Source: Diospyros lotus
Taxonomy: Eukaryota > Streptophyta > Magnoliopsida > Ericales > Ebenaceae
Direction of reading: 5' to 3'
DNA length: 64,000 nt
Assembly (NCBI RefSeq): GCF_014633365.1
Contig: NC_068349.1
Location: forward strand, 19,668,753 to 19,732,752
Part shown: positions 54,901-56,267 of the stretch, piece by piece
Layout: each line of letters starts with the position of its first letter
Numbering within the stretch: the first letter of the stretch is position 1
Notes under the pieces: generated by a model
The model's database searches: none
The model's input: only the letters and a program-made list of their open reading frames with translations
What the model was told of the DNA's origin: nothing
Made by a program: the position numbers and the translations under genes

Positions 54901-56267
54901 ATCAATGTCAAAAACATTAATCTCTGTTGGCTTAGCTGCCAATAAGAGACATTTAGCAATGATGGATTTGAGTAATTGTCTTACAGCTGGAATTTTGCTC
55001 CGCCTTAAGTCCTAGGTCGTGACAGTAATGACTTCTCTCTCCAAATTTTACTGCTTTTCTTTTTCTCCTGAAGCTTGCTTGTTTTTACGTACTGCCTAGT
55101 CACTATTTTGTGATTTCAGGCGTTGGGTCCAAGCTGTATTCCAGTTACATGATCCTAACTCATTATCTGACACAAAACCGGGGAATGAGATCGAGCCATT
55201 CTGTAATAGGGGTAGAATGGCCGATGTCAAGGAGGACACGTTTCAGGAGTCTGTAAATGATAACGAGATAGACATGTCGGAAGGTATCGCTGTTCAAATG
55301 TTTGGTATCTCATTTTCTGATGATGAGGTAATGTATGTGCCTATCTCTACTTTTTACTCTTTCATTTCTAATTATCTGCTAATTCTTAGTTAGCAGATGA
55401 CAATTTTTCCCCTTTTTTTTCTTGATAAGTTCCCTTACATGGTCCATTACCGTATATGCTTATAATTACCCCTATTGGAGTTTTATCTTTAAATTGAACA
55501 CAACATTTACTTCAGCTATATTCTTCCACATATCTCTGCTGTTTTTTCAGATTATTGAGGTCAAGCTAAGAGATAGGATCTTCAAGTTAAAAGTTCTTCC
55601 AAGAGAATACCAACATACCTGCAAATCCACTGGCCTGATGCTATGGGACTCAGCCAGGCTGATGGCCTCTGTCATTGTGGAAAACCCAGCTGTTGTTGCT
55701 GGGAAAAGGGTGTTAGAACTGGGATGCGGCTGTGGGGGCATCTGTTCAATGGTTGCTGCTAGATCTGCGAACCTTGTGGTGGCGACTGATGGAGATGCAA
55801 GAGCTCTGGATCTCTTGACTCAAAATGTTGCTTTAAATCTTGAGGCACCATCTCTCAACAAACTTACAATAAAGAGATTAGAGTGGGGAAATAGAAACCA
55901 CATTGAATCCATCAAGAACTTGAATCATAGAGGTTTTGACATCATCTTTGGCACAGATATAACATACATTCCTGAAACAATTTTGCCTTTGTTTGCAACA
56001 GCCAAGGAGCTCATTTCATCGGACAAAGGCACTGGTGAAAAGTGTGAACCAGCTCTAATTCTATGCCACATCTTGCGAAGGGTCGATGAGCCATCGATTC
56101 TTTCGGCTGCATCCCAAAATGGCTTTCGTCTTGTTGACAAGTGGCCAGCACAAATCGGTCCAAGTCAATCACGAAACATCATTAGCAGTTGGTTCTCAGA
56201 AAATGGCCCTGCTGATATACCATCTACAGCACTGAATATCATGTATTTCCACAACACAGTGAAGTGA
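3889..56267 (+). CDS. Fused dual methyltransferase: METTL2/6 (Trm140)-like domain plus Methyltransf_16 domain
   Basis: Spliced from 12 exons: 3889-3967, 4048-4109, 17404-17457, 17575-17601, 18146-18250, 53065-53172, 53344-53415, 53545-53595, 54065-54127, 54213-54337, 55120-55327, 55551-56267. The total is 1671 nt, or 556 residues. Residues 1-249 match the METTL2/6/8/Trm140 family, which methylates C32 of certain tRNAs to m3[34 protein letters not shown] motif [15 protein letters not shown] (about 72-85), [12 protein letters not shown]-type [12 protein letters not shown], and VRGDGTRAFYFS. Residues about 319-556 match Methyltransf_16 (FAM86/METTL21 group): motif [11 protein letters not shown] (about 372-381), ATDGD, and the DxxY-like TDITY. 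The start is the first in-frame ATG after a stop at 3823. All key motifs are present and no frame break was seen. The same fusion is recalled for Arabidopsis AT2G26200 (565 residues). Substrates here are inferred, not shown. Introns 2 and 5 are 13.3 and 34.8 kb, filled with retrotransposons. Confidence 0.9.
4048..4109 (+). CDS. Exon 2 of the dual methyltransferase gene
   Basis: After acceptor ttaacag, the exon completes the Glu codon and reads [20 protein letters not shown], nearly invariant in plant homologs. It ends in phase 0 at the donor AGA|gtcagt. Intron 1 is only 80 bp. The intron that follows is 13,294 bp. Confidence 0.92.
4262..4533 (+). repeat. 5' LTR of copia A
   Basis: 272 bp, from TGTTAG to TGACA. 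It matches 15641-16323 once the 401-bp insertion and one copy of its duplicated CTGTA are removed from the latter. Confidence 0.9.
4534..4547 (+). other. Primer-binding site of copia A
   Basis: TGGTATTAGAGCTC directly follows the 5' LTR. It differs by one base from the common plant TGGTATCAGAGC site complementary to initiator Met tRNA. Confidence 0.8.
4651..5820 (+). pseudogene. Copia A gag, broken
   Basis: Starts [17 protein letters not shown] (4651) and runs through several stops and frameshifts. After the solo LTR it continues [19 protein letters not shown] and [15 protein letters not shown], and has a zinc knuckle [14 protein letters not shown] near 5712-5750. This is a typical copia gag of the 'FLAGLNPEFD...R' type. 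Not functional. Confidence 0.8.
5062..5357 (-). mobile_element. Solo copia-type LTR in copia A gag, TSD CTTTG
   Basis: 296 bp with TG...CA ends, flanked by CTTTG at 5057-5061 and 5358-5362. Excising it restores the gag sequence around LLQTLW / ELDHYQC. On the minus strand it begins TGTTGGACGAGATAAAG and has a TATA-like GTATAAATAG, so the LTR points left. Confidence 0.8.
5820..6110 (+). pseudogene. Gypsy-type gag fragment inside copia A
   Basis: A frame reading [54 protein letters not shown] and NKAAQM resembles the Retrotrans_gag domain of Ty3/gypsy elements (Tat/Athila style), not copia gag. Copia gag-like sequence ([15 protein letters not shown]) resumes after about 6150. No TSD was identified, so it may be an old insertion or a captured piece. 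Confidence 0.5.
6282..6789. mobile_element. Mutator-like MITE (508 bp), TSD TTGGAGTCA
   Basis: Nine-base duplication TTGGAGTCA at 6273-6281 and 6790-6798. Left end CTGTTGTTAAAATCCCGATT; the reverse complement of the right end reads CCAAGGTAGTTAAAATCGAG. The inner part is AT-rich and noncoding. A 9-bp TSD is typical of Mutator superfamily elements. It interrupts copia A between LLESL and [13 protein letters not shown]. Confidence 0.8.
6890..8279 (+). pseudogene. Copia A protease-integrase-RT 5' region, broken
   Basis: Frames read [21 protein letters not shown] protease near 6900, then degenerate integrase. The longest open piece (7465-7869) is integrase C-terminal: [50 protein letters not shown]. 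The RT then begins ([11 protein letters not shown]) and stops at the gypsy insertion at 8280. Multiple stops. Confidence 0.8.
8280..8558 (+). repeat. 5' LTR of gypsy B
   Basis: 279 bp, TG...CA. It contains a promoter-like CCTATAAAAGG near 8398-8408, where transcription probably started. Confidence 0.88.
8629..9740 (+). pseudogene. Gypsy B gag, broken
   Basis: Starts [20 protein letters not shown] with a coiled-coil-like N-terminus, then stops and shifts. The Retrotrans_gag core reads [48 protein letters not shown] and [18 protein letters not shown] (9228-9486). A zinc-finger remnant [15 protein letters not shown] lies at about 9675-9720. Confidence 0.82.
9741..10480 (+). pseudogene. Gypsy B protease, defective
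   Basis: Retropepsin-like sequence [18 protein letters not shown] (about 9920-9973), then [20 protein letters not shown] (about 10108-10166). The catalytic triad D(S/T)G reads DIG here, so the active site is lost. One frameshift lies between the two parts, near 10019. Confidence 0.8.
10500..11160 (+). pseudogene. Gypsy B reverse transcriptase, defective
   Basis: Contains [45 protein letters not shown]..., [18 protein letters not shown] and FQALMNHLF. The catalytic loop reads VFFDGILVY instead of FFDD. The GYHQIR stretch after NLRA is deleted. A 42-bp tandem duplication adds 14 residues upstream. Confidence 0.85.
10692..10775 (+). repeat. 42-bp perfect tandem duplication in gypsy B RT
   Basis: Copies at 10692-10733 and 10734-10775 each start GACCTCACCATGAAAAAC and encode [14 protein letters not shown] in frame. 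It arose inside the RT fingers region after or during decay of the element. Confidence 0.9.
11161..11760 (+). pseudogene. Gypsy B RNase H region, broken
   Basis: [20 protein letters not shown], then [18 protein letters not shown] and [18 protein letters not shown]; after a stop [34 protein letters not shown], and [10 protein letters not shown] at the end. Classical gypsy RT connection and RNase H motifs with in-frame stops. Confidence 0.83.
11930..13020 (+). pseudogene. Gypsy B integrase, broken
   Basis: Core domain reads [57 protein letters not shown], and after a frameshift [20 protein letters not shown] and [20 protein letters not shown], with the first two acidic positions (MDF, DRD) visible. 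The C-terminal part includes [25 protein letters not shown] (13131) sits beyond it. Confidence 0.83.
13131..13878. mobile_element. Mutator-like MITE (748 bp), TSD GGTCCCACC
   Basis: Nine-base duplication GGTCCCACC at 13122-13130 and 13879-13887. Left end CACTGTTGTTAGAATTTTAC; right end in reverse complement ATAGTTGTTAAATTGAGATT. The termini resemble those of the MITE at 6282. The interior is rich in GATTCGAATCGTACGATTC-type palindromes and has a roughly 91-bp tandem duplication near 13150-13330. Noncoding. Confidence 0.8.
14002..14297 (+). repeat. 3' LTR of gypsy B
   Basis: 296 bp, matching the 5' copy with scattered substitutions and a short insertion in the CT-rich tract (extra TCTCTCTAAATATTC-like stretch near 14190). 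Confidence 0.88.
14298..15640 (+). pseudogene. Copia A RT and RNase H, broken
   Basis: RT resumes after the gypsy: [59 protein letters not shown], then [14 protein letters not shown] (the YVDD active site is intact). RNase [56 protein letters not shown]. The end has [19 protein letters not shown]. Frames are broken several times. Confidence 0.85.
15641..16323 (+). repeat. 3' LTR of copia A (interrupted)
   Basis: Same termini as the 5' LTR. It is 683 bp because a 401-bp solo LTR plus a 5-bp duplication sits inside at 15770-16175, and an extra short segment (ATTCCA) is present near 15712. Confidence 0.88.
15770..16170 (-). mobile_element. Solo gypsy-type LTR in copia A 3' LTR, TSD CTGTA
   Basis: TGTCATGAACC...GGTCATGACA, flanked by CTGTA at 15765-15769 and 16171-16175. 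On the minus strand it begins TGTCATGACCCAAGAATC and includes CCTATATAAGGC, resembling the LTRs of the element at 22385-26142, so it appears to be a diverged relative in opposite orientation. Confidence 0.85.
17404..17457 (+). CDS. Exon 3 of the dual methyltransferase gene
   Basis: An 18-codon exon reading [18 protein letters not shown] between acceptor ctcaccag and donor gtaagt. It continues the METTL6 family motif directly from exon 2, which proves the two are parts of one gene although 13 kb apart. Confidence 0.92.
17575..17601 (+). CDS. Exon 4 (27-nt microexon) of the dual methyltransferase gene
   Basis: Nine codons, GSKGNVILE, between acceptor tttttcag and donor gtaaat. They supply the beta-strand leading into SAM-binding motif I, whose glycines lie in exon 5. 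Gene-prediction tools easily miss an exon this small. Confidence 0.9.
18146..18250 (+). CDS. Exon 5 of the dual methyltransferase gene
   Basis: 35 codons: [35 protein letters not shown]. It contains the glycine-rich SAM-binding loop and the acidic residue after strand 2 (CDFS). Acceptor gaatag, donor AAG|gtttgg. The next exon is 34.8 kb away. Confidence 0.93.
19299..20678 (+). mobile_element. Copia C 5' part: LTR, PBS and gag, fused to gypsy D
   Basis: A 5' LTR-like segment (start about TGTTGGATTC, end TTTTTACA at 19598) is followed by a perfect TGGTATCAGAGCC primer site (19599). Gag then reads [40 protein letters not shown] and [11 protein letters not shown], and a truncated zinc knuckle [10 protein letters not shown]. 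At about 20678 it changes abruptly to gypsy RNase H sequence. The start coordinate of the LTR is uncertain because no 3' partner was found. Confidence 0.7.
20231..20458. mobile_element. PIF/Harbinger-like MITE (228 bp), TSD GTA
   Basis: Left end GGGTGTGTTTGATTGCATTA; right end in reverse complement GAGTGTGTTTGATTGCACAC. It is flanked by GTA on both sides. Removing it plus one GTA restores copia gag LNVEFDQVR across the site. A 3-bp TSD points to PIF/Harbinger, although the usual target is TAA/TTA. Noncoding. Confidence 0.8.
20680..21250 (+). pseudogene. Gypsy D RNase H, broken
   Basis: [54 protein letters not shown] then a stop, [34 protein letters not shown]. Clear gypsy RNase H, with stops and a frameshift. 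Confidence 0.85.
21250..22384 (+). pseudogene. Gypsy D integrase, broken by a tandem duplication and element E
   Basis: The largest open piece (21250-22017, 255 codons) has the zinc-binding region [17 protein letters not shown] ... DTCQQCKIE and the catalytic core [71 protein letters not shown]. It includes the DD35E-type Asp residues and the Glu expected after NGQ(F/T)E. It ends in a stop at 22015. The next 131 bp are duplicated, and the insertion of element E at 22385 separates the C-terminal part. Confidence 0.88.
22011..22273 (+). repeat. 131-bp tandem duplication in gypsy D integrase
   Basis: Copies 22011-22142 and 22143-22273 both start GGATTG(A/G)CTTGCTTGGGTGG and end CTACTAAGGT, encoding LAWVEYSYN...[12 protein letters not shown]. 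The second copy has lost one base (ATAGTTAAACAC) and gained substitutions. Confidence 0.9.
22385..22780 (+). repeat. 5' LTR of element E
   Basis: 396 bp, TG...CA, with a TATA-like CATATAAAAGG at 22500-22510 and a long CT-rich tract after it. Confidence 0.88.
23376..23431 (+). repeat. 28-bp tandem repeat in element E
   Basis: Two copies of CGTTGTATCTTAGTGACGGT followed by CCTCAAC, with a 28-bp period. Confidence 0.8.
24093..24593 (+). CDS. Unknown ORF in element E, 166 codons, with internal repeats
   Basis: Not recognised. Ser-, Gln- and Met-rich. The segment from about 24305 to 24490 holds three degenerate copies of a roughly 50-60-bp unit encoding [29 protein letters not shown] and [12 protein letters not shown]. 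No catalytic or zinc-binding motif is visible. It lies just before the 242-codon ORF in the same element, and the two could belong to one decayed or spliced reading frame. Coding status is uncertain. The repeats alone could keep the frame open. Confidence 0.35.
   Translation: MRIGSAKQILVNSSNFDRSELKAGQSISVIRSSMTNSSESVKSGMYRTPIPWSSKCHVREMSTMGSRAHMKQMGSQLQPNDVAFSMECPAREALGSSPRRSPMESQLQQKNASFSAEMEPQWQPKKAAFSVGSNRDKGTSNGIHEECKEFSQMFHEKLQEFAMILS
24659..25387 (+). CDS. Unknown 242-codon ORF in element E
   Basis: Starts [20 protein letters not shown] and ends VYSFPMLYV. Rich in Glu, Lys, Gln and Asn, hydrophilic, with no signal peptide, membrane segment, zinc knuckle or protease/RT motif. It occupies the place where gag-pol would lie, between the primer site and the 3' LTR. 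After the stop another open stretch (25391-25690) ends in a very basic tail [13 protein letters not shown], which might once have been part of the same protein. It may be a private gag-like protein, or a captured host sequence. I do not recognise a family. Confidence 0.5.
   Translation: MEKPKEKTRRWEIDSSLTFEYVLGYFELGSNIKKDVGSIRDDIGDGLHPLKGTYNEQIDRETNAEGSSNIAEKEVQIEGNCSQQKGKEVAELLAGNQEIITETAVIIKDVLGDNRGGPNQEMIGEVNQKIVLMGANKKLGNLDMNSATVALQPALQQWKELIPRQNWQLKNEGLLKEEEAEDLVDKQAINRVGKDGKDEVHMVVAEKSLAGIKVAADPNSKAHRQLVTAYPRQVYSFPMLYV
25750..26142 (+). repeat. 3' LTR of element E
   Basis: 393 bp. It differs from the 5' copy at scattered positions (for example CATGATCC against CATGACCC at the start), so this is not a recent insertion. 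Confidence 0.88.
26143..26592 (+). pseudogene. Gypsy D integrase C-terminus and chromodomain-like tail
   Basis: [55 protein letters not shown] is the usual gypsy integrase C-terminus. After a stop, [19 protein letters not shown] and [15 protein letters not shown] resembles the chromodomain (VKW...ATWE) of chromoviruses. The 3' LTR starts at 26593. Confidence 0.85.
26593..26929 (+). repeat. 3' LTR of gypsy D
   Basis: Starts TGTTACGACCATTGGGC; contains a promoter-like GTCTATTTAAGAGACC near 26832-26847; taken to end at CTTCACA. The right end is uncertain because no partner LTR is present. Confidence 0.65.
26930..28424 (-). pseudogene. Sirevirus-like copia gag, 3' truncated
   Basis: Minus strand, start at 28424: [39 protein letters not shown], then [39 protein letters not shown] frameshift near 27760 leads into [19 protein letters not shown], zinc knuckle [14 protein letters not shown], an acidic Asp/Glu-rich stretch and a coiled-coil-like [21 protein letters not shown] further shifted piece (27145-26930) has [10 protein letters not shown]. 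This is the long gag typical of Sireviruses. Protease and the rest are absent; gypsy D's LTR abuts it. Confidence 0.85.
28475..28495 (-). other. Primer-binding site of the Sirevirus-like element
   Basis: On the minus strand ATTGGTATCAAAGCGGGC directly follows the LTR end GGACCAACA, as in other plant copia elements primed by initiator Met tRNA. Confidence 0.75.
28496..29423 (-). repeat. Sirevirus-like LTR, part 1 (split by copia G)
   Basis: Plus-strand start TGTTGGTCCCTTAGG is the inner end of the minus-strand 5' LTR. Between 29222 and 29423 it holds about ten variants of the palindromic motif AGTCGACT at irregular short spacing. The LTR is cut at 29423 by copia G and appears to resume at 39473 (GACTGGGAGTCGA). 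Confidence 0.75.
29424..29522 (+). repeat. 5' LTR of copia G, internally deleted (99 bp)
   Basis: TGTGGAAAATATTATTCATC ... CCATCTTTACA matches only the last 98 bp or so of the 3' LTR. The TSD sits directly at its left end, so the deletion ran from the LTR terminus TGT to an internal TGT. Confidence 0.85.
29643..30813 (+). pseudogene. Copia G gag and protease start, broken
   Basis: Gag: [19 protein letters not shown], then [19 protein letters not shown] and [19 protein letters not shown]. Zinc knuckle [20 protein letters not shown] (about 30412-30470), preceded by an RGG-rich stretch. Protease [19 protein letters not shown] (about 30698-30755) has an intact DSGA site. Several stops and frameshifts. 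Interrupted by copia H. Confidence 0.85.
30814..31383 (-). repeat. 3' LTR of copia H
   Basis: 570 bp, the left copy. Shares TACATCCAGC and nearby LTR motifs with copia K and with the solo LTR at 37976. Confidence 0.87.
31384..33870 (-). other. Unrecognised filler in copia H replacing most of pol
   Basis: Only one stretch is interpretable: minus-strand [20 protein letters not shown] and EVDNFNE (about 31675-31590), which aligns by eye with the [19 protein letters not shown] segment of copia RNase H. The rest, pyrimidine-rich on the plus strand, gives no protease, integrase or RT motif in any frame I could read. Confidence 0.5.
33876..34771 (-). pseudogene. Copia H gag, broken
   Basis: Three minus-strand frames in order from 34771: [19 protein letters not shown], then [18 protein letters not shown] and [19 protein letters not shown], then [18 protein letters not shown] and zinc knuckle [14 protein letters not shown]. 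It is close to the gag of copia K ([13 protein letters not shown]). Stops or shifts separate the pieces. Confidence 0.88.
34772..35335 (-). repeat. 5' LTR of copia H
   Basis: 564 bp, the right copy. Numerous differences from the left copy (for example GGGAGCACTGGCAGCC against GAGAGCACTGGTAGCC) show the insertion is old. Confidence 0.87.
35341..36680 (+). pseudogene. Copia G integrase, broken by a G homopolymer
   Basis: [22 protein letters not shown] pre-integrase [17 protein letters not shown], zinc-binding [11 protein letters not shown], core [36 protein letters not shown]. There the frame runs into 21 consecutive G (36155-36175) and shifts. After it [16 protein letters not shown] sequence, and [40 protein letters not shown] (36447-36671) complete the domain. 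Confidence 0.88.
36155..36175 (+). repeat. 21-base G homopolymer
   Basis: An uninterrupted run of 21 G inside the integrase codons for QIDNGGE. It breaks the frame and is far longer than the codon pair requires. Confidence 0.9.
36681..37975 (+). pseudogene. Copia G RT, broken
   Basis: A Ser/Pro-rich linker ([19 protein letters not shown]), then [19 protein letters not shown] RT start; open piece 37192-37932 reads [79 protein letters not shown]. The YVDD site is intact. The solo LTR at 37976 cuts the region after the RT. Confidence 0.87.
37976..38571 (-). mobile_element. Solo copia LTR, TSD GGTTG
   Basis: 596 bp, TGTTGATATT ... CTTCAACA, flanked by GGTTG at 37971-37975 and 38572-38576. It shares the ACCCTGGTTC...CTACATCCAGCAATC block with copia K LTRs in the same orientation, so it belongs to the same family group. 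Confidence 0.85.
38577..39202 (+). pseudogene. Copia G RNase H, broken
   Basis: [58 protein letters not shown], then after a stop [40 protein letters not shown] and [19 protein letters not shown]. Normal copia RNase H and terminus. Confidence 0.88.
39203..39467 (+). repeat. 3' LTR of copia G
   Basis: 265 bp, TGTTGAAGAG ... CTTTATA (CA decayed to TA), after a GAGAGGGAA purine tract. Confidence 0.85.
39473..39685 (-). repeat. Sirevirus-like LTR, part 2
   Basis: Resumes GACTGGGAGTCGATTTTTGG after copia G, matching the AGTCGACT-rich character of 28496-29423, then becomes AT-rich. The outer end is not clearly delimited. Confidence 0.5.
39686..41300 (-). pseudogene. Copia I 5' half (gag, integrase end, RT start), inverted
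   Basis: On the minus strand from 41300: [15 protein letters not shown], gag [20 protein letters not shown], zinc knuckle [13 protein letters not shown], degenerate protease/integrase with [20 protein letters not shown] near 40170-40100, then [15 protein letters not shown] and the RT start [16 protein letters not shown] (39934-39700). The RT continuation ([15 protein letters not shown]) is found on the plus strand from about 41520, so this half is inverted relative to the other. Confidence 0.8.
41301..41515 (+). other. PBS and PPT pair (TRIM-like) at the copia I inversion junction
   Basis: ACTGGTATCAGAGCGAGATT (primer site from 41310) is followed only about 40-50 bp later by a purine tract AAGGGGGGGAT and then TGTTGGGTCCC at 41371, an LTR-like start. 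Such a short gap between PBS and PPT is the plan of TRIM elements. Further on, TGGCATAGTAG and GGGTTCAATT resemble tRNA A and B boxes, though their spacing (about 27 bp) is short. No left LTR copy could be identified. Confidence 0.3.
41516..42781 (+). pseudogene. Copia I 3' half: RT and RNase H, broken
   Basis: [30 protein letters not shown], an active-site remnant [11 protein letters not shown] (YVDD reads CAND), then [39 protein letters not shown], RNase [20 protein letters not shown] and [17 protein letters not shown]. Stops and frameshifts throughout. The LTR follows at 42782. Confidence 0.85.
42782..44845 (+). repeat. Copia I 3' LTR region with 533-bp inverted arms
   Basis: Starts TGTTAGTGTTGTGTCC after GGTATGAGAGAC. 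A promoter-like CCTATAAATACCCC lies near 44105-44118. The first 533 bp (42782-43314) recur as reverse complement at 44312-44845, ending ACAACACTAACA. Arms look roughly 93 percent identical by eye. The segment is either a self-complementary LTR with TG...CA ends or two head-to-head LTRs, the second truncated. Confidence 0.8.
44980..45359 (-). repeat. 3' LTR of gypsy J
   Basis: Minus strand TGTCACGTTCCAAGGG ... CCCTAAGGTGTGTTA. A TATA-like GCTATAAATAAGGC lies near 45200-45187. Preceded by a 14-base G run on the minus strand (45364-45377) acting as purine tract. Confidence 0.8.
45480..46554 (-). pseudogene. Gypsy J gag, broken
   Basis: Minus strand: [20 protein letters not shown], coiled-coil-like [107 protein letters not shown]. 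It ends in [14 protein letters not shown] zinc finger remnants near 45520. Frameshifts near 46100 and 45900. Confidence 0.85.
46555..47127 (-). repeat. 3' LTR of copia K
   Basis: 573 bp. Differs from the 5' LTR by three transitions: T against C near 46964, G against A near 46979, and T against C near 47032. Contains the self-complementary TTCTATATATAGA near 46940-46954 as likely TATA box. Confidence 0.95.
47128..47142 (-). other. Polypurine tract of copia K
   Basis: Minus strand AAAATGGTGGAGAAT directly precedes the 3' LTR start TGTTACTG, the expected site of second-strand priming. Confidence 0.8.
47213..51298 (-). CDS. Complete copia gag-pol polyprotein (1361 aa)
   Basis: One open frame with all copia parts in order. 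Gag: [19 protein letters not shown] near residues 12-30, and a CCHC zinc knuckle [14 protein letters not shown] at about 241-254. Protease: [13 protein letters not shown] at about 295. Pre-integrase [15 protein letters not shown], then integrase with [27 protein letters not shown] and [54 protein letters not shown], active site [12 protein letters not shown]. RNase [35 protein letters not shown] and [18 protein letters not shown]. The layout and motifs fit a Tork/Tnt1-like lineage. The second Met (residue 4, ATGG context) could be the real start. No stop or frameshift was found, so the element may still be active. The protein would copy the element's RNA and integrate the cDNA. Confidence 0.95.
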   Translation of the reverse strand: MSPMASATPAARYDIEKFDGTNDFGLWRIKMKALMGNLGLKEALVPQKPFPETATAEQRLEANNRRQEISERAFNTLILSLGDKVLREVSKMETAEDLWAKLESLYMTKSLSSRLYLKAKFFTFKMQEGQKLQNHIDEFNKLCLDLENLSISYEEEDKALILLHSLPKSYEHFVDILKHGRDTISLEDVIGALNSKDLQQKVESKKIVADALSSRYRSEKKDSKAKGKSRSKSRNGKKTFKCFHCHEEGHIKKNCPKRKQEFSDKGKSEFSNSTCELGYDSSDVLVVSKHSDEVVWVLDSGCSFHMSPHIEWFLNYRDMSGGKVLLGNDQECGIKGIGDIKLKMFDGSIRILEAVRYVPELKKNLISLGELAKNGYSYSGCGDILKVAKGSLICMKAVLKNGIFVMIASTVCGDAAIGEEKTYELSKLWHFRMAHISFQGLKELANQGILGSEKLTDLDTCETCIYGKSVKTKSPKKALHITKGPLEYVHSDLWGPSQTPTHGGARYFLSIIDDFSRMVWVSVLKTKDNTFDAFKTWKIMIENQKGGKLKVIRTDNGLEFCNKDFTQLCNENGILRHLTAPGNPKQNGLAERMNRTLLERVRCMLFHARLSKAFWGEAVVSAAYLINRSPSSALDFKTPYEMWYNHKPNLDHLRVFGCIAYAHLKQGKLEPRAKKCVFIGYPSGVKGYKLWNLEKDMPRTMISRDVTFKENSFVDLRSENEDREGKDKAVNFEQKRQNDIATQNASLEPFQDQQSAGEESSSQNSLDRSIEVRDSSSYDEEQHMDSAGSSSTIGEPIGDRYNVGRDRQRRISRPPVRYGYSDLVAYALLSAEEIAGEEPQTYEEAVSSKEAQKWQEAMEAEMESLRKNETWVLVDRPLGKRIVGCRWLFKVKEGAENSLKPRYKARLVARGFTQVAGIDFNEVFSPVVRHTSIRILLAITAHLDLYLEQLDVTTAFLHGELEEEILMDQPRGFKVRGKEDKVCLLKKSLYGLKQSPRQWYKKFDSFMISQGFTRSSFDCCVYLKHISTKIAIYLLLYVDDMLIASQSTAEIQSLKLKLKSVFEMKELGEAKRILGMEICRDRKNKTLQLSQKNYIQKIMRKFHMLDAKVVNIPFAQHFKLSHDQSPTNEKDLSEMKRIPYSNAVGSIMYAMVCSRPDLAHAMSVISRFMANPGKEHWTAVKWVFRYLKGSIDKVLIYGGADVFKIPDIIGYSDADYASDLDRRRSTTGYVFKLWKSTISWKSNLQSVVALSTTESEYIAVTEAVKESLWLKGLISKLLGYNVRIILKCDSQSAIHLAKNQSHHERTKHIDIRYHFIREVLEKKEVELIKVAGSENAADIFTKAVPLSKLLHCLMLLQFDVF
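51346..51366 (-). other. Primer-binding site of copia K
   Basis: Minus strand ATTTGGTATCAGAGCTTTAG follows the end of the 5' LTR. It has the standard TGGTATCAGAGC core matching initiator Met tRNA. Confidence 0.9.
51367..51939 (-). repeat. 5' LTR of copia K
   Basis: 573 bp, TGTTACTG ... TTTTTTACA on the minus strand. As the 5' LTR it would drive transcription toward lower coordinates, antisense to the host gene. Confidence 0.95.
51945..52503 (-). pseudogene. Gypsy J leader and gag N-terminus
   Basis: Minus strand: primer site TTGGTATCGGAGCG at about 52503-52490, an untranslated leader, and a gag N-terminal frame ending ELSFRQHQ that joins [12 protein letters not shown] beyond copia K. This shows copia K interrupted the gag coding sequence. 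Confidence 0.7.
52504..52525 (-). repeat. 22-bp remnant of gypsy J 5' LTR
   Basis: Minus strand TGTCACGCCCTAGGATGTGT then CA. It has the first bases (TGTCACG) and last bases (CCCTA..GTGT) of the 380-bp 3' LTR with everything between deleted. TSD TATTC is directly adjacent. Confidence 0.75.
53065..53172 (+). CDS. Exon 6 of the dual methyltransferase gene
   Basis: 36 codons: [41 protein letters not shown] and SVDIVTM are the conserved post-I and motif II regions of METTL6-like enzymes. Acceptor tttgtcag, donor ATG|gtatta. It joins in phase 0 to exon 5 across the 34.8-kb intron. Confidence 0.93.
53344..53415 (+). CDS. Exon 7 of the dual methyltransferase gene
   Basis: 24 codons: [24 protein letters not shown]. 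The acceptor is ttaagcag. The donor is AAG|gcaagt, a GC rather than GT donor with an otherwise perfect consensus. Confidence 0.93.
53416..53544 (+). other. GC-AG intron (intron 7, 129 bp)
   Basis: The intron starts gcaagtga after AAG and ends tttccag. GC donors with strong flanking AAG|GCAAGT are the known minor class of U2 introns. The reading frame (VLK|PNG) holds only if GC is used. The first downstream GT (gtgatt, six bases on) would shift the frame. Confidence 0.85.
53545..53595 (+). CDS. Exon 8 of the dual methyltransferase gene
   Basis: 17 codons, [17 protein letters not shown], completing the KPNG...FRDYA motif of the METTL2/6/8 family. Acceptor tttccag, donor CAG|gttaat, phase 0. 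Confidence 0.93.
54065..54127 (+). CDS. Exon 9 of the dual methyltransferase gene
   Basis: 21 codons: [20 protein letters not shown] then T. YVRGDGT is a family signature. Acceptor cgacag, donor ACT|gtaagt, phase 0. Confidence 0.93.
54213..54337 (+). CDS. Exon 10 of the dual methyltransferase gene
   Basis: Encodes [18 protein letters not shown], then [18 protein letters not shown] and EIVMN plus two bases of an Arg codon. This is the C-terminal end of the METTL6-like domain. Acceptor tttttcag, donor AG|gtaata (phase 2). Confidence 0.93.
55120..55327 (+). CDS. Exon 11 (interdomain linker) of the dual methyltransferase gene
   Basis: Starts with the last base of Arg, then [14 protein letters not shown] closes the METTL6-like domain. 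The remaining roughly 55 residues are acidic and low in hydrophobic residues ([20 protein letters not shown]) and end at FGISFSDDE. They look like a flexible linker between the two catalytic domains. Acceptor gatttcag, donor GAG|gtaatg. Confidence 0.9.
55551..56267 (+). CDS. Exon 12: entire Methyltransf_16 domain of the dual methyltransferase gene
   Basis: 238 residues plus TGA. It begins [17 protein letters not shown] and continues [46 protein letters not shown], a middle [14 protein letters not shown] and the C-terminal [15 protein letters not shown], ending [10 protein letters not shown]. These are the hallmarks of Methyltransf_16 enzymes such as FAM86 and METTL21, including the W(D)S entry motif and the DxxY-like position. 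The frame stays open 43 codons upstream into the intron, but the acceptor gttttttcag fixes the exon start. Confidence 0.92.
   Translation: MIEVKLRDRIFKLKVLPREYQHTCKSTGLMLWDSARLMASVIVENPAVVAGKRVLELGCGCGGICSMVAARSANLVVATDGDARALDLLTQNVALNLEAPSLNKLTIKRLEWGNRNHIESIKNLNHRGFDIIFGTDITYIPETILPLFATAKELISSDKGTGEKCEPALILCHILRRVDEPSILSAASQNGFRLVDKWPAQIGPSQSRNIISSWFSENGPADIPSTALNIMYFHNTVK

Noticed and set aside
55422..55550. In-frame upstream extension of exon 12 with a possible Met start
   Set aside because: It is intron 11 sequence: a clear acceptor gttttttcag precedes IIEVKLRD, and the upstream 43 residues do not fit the domain. A separate gene for the C-terminal half is less likely because exon 11 joins in phase.
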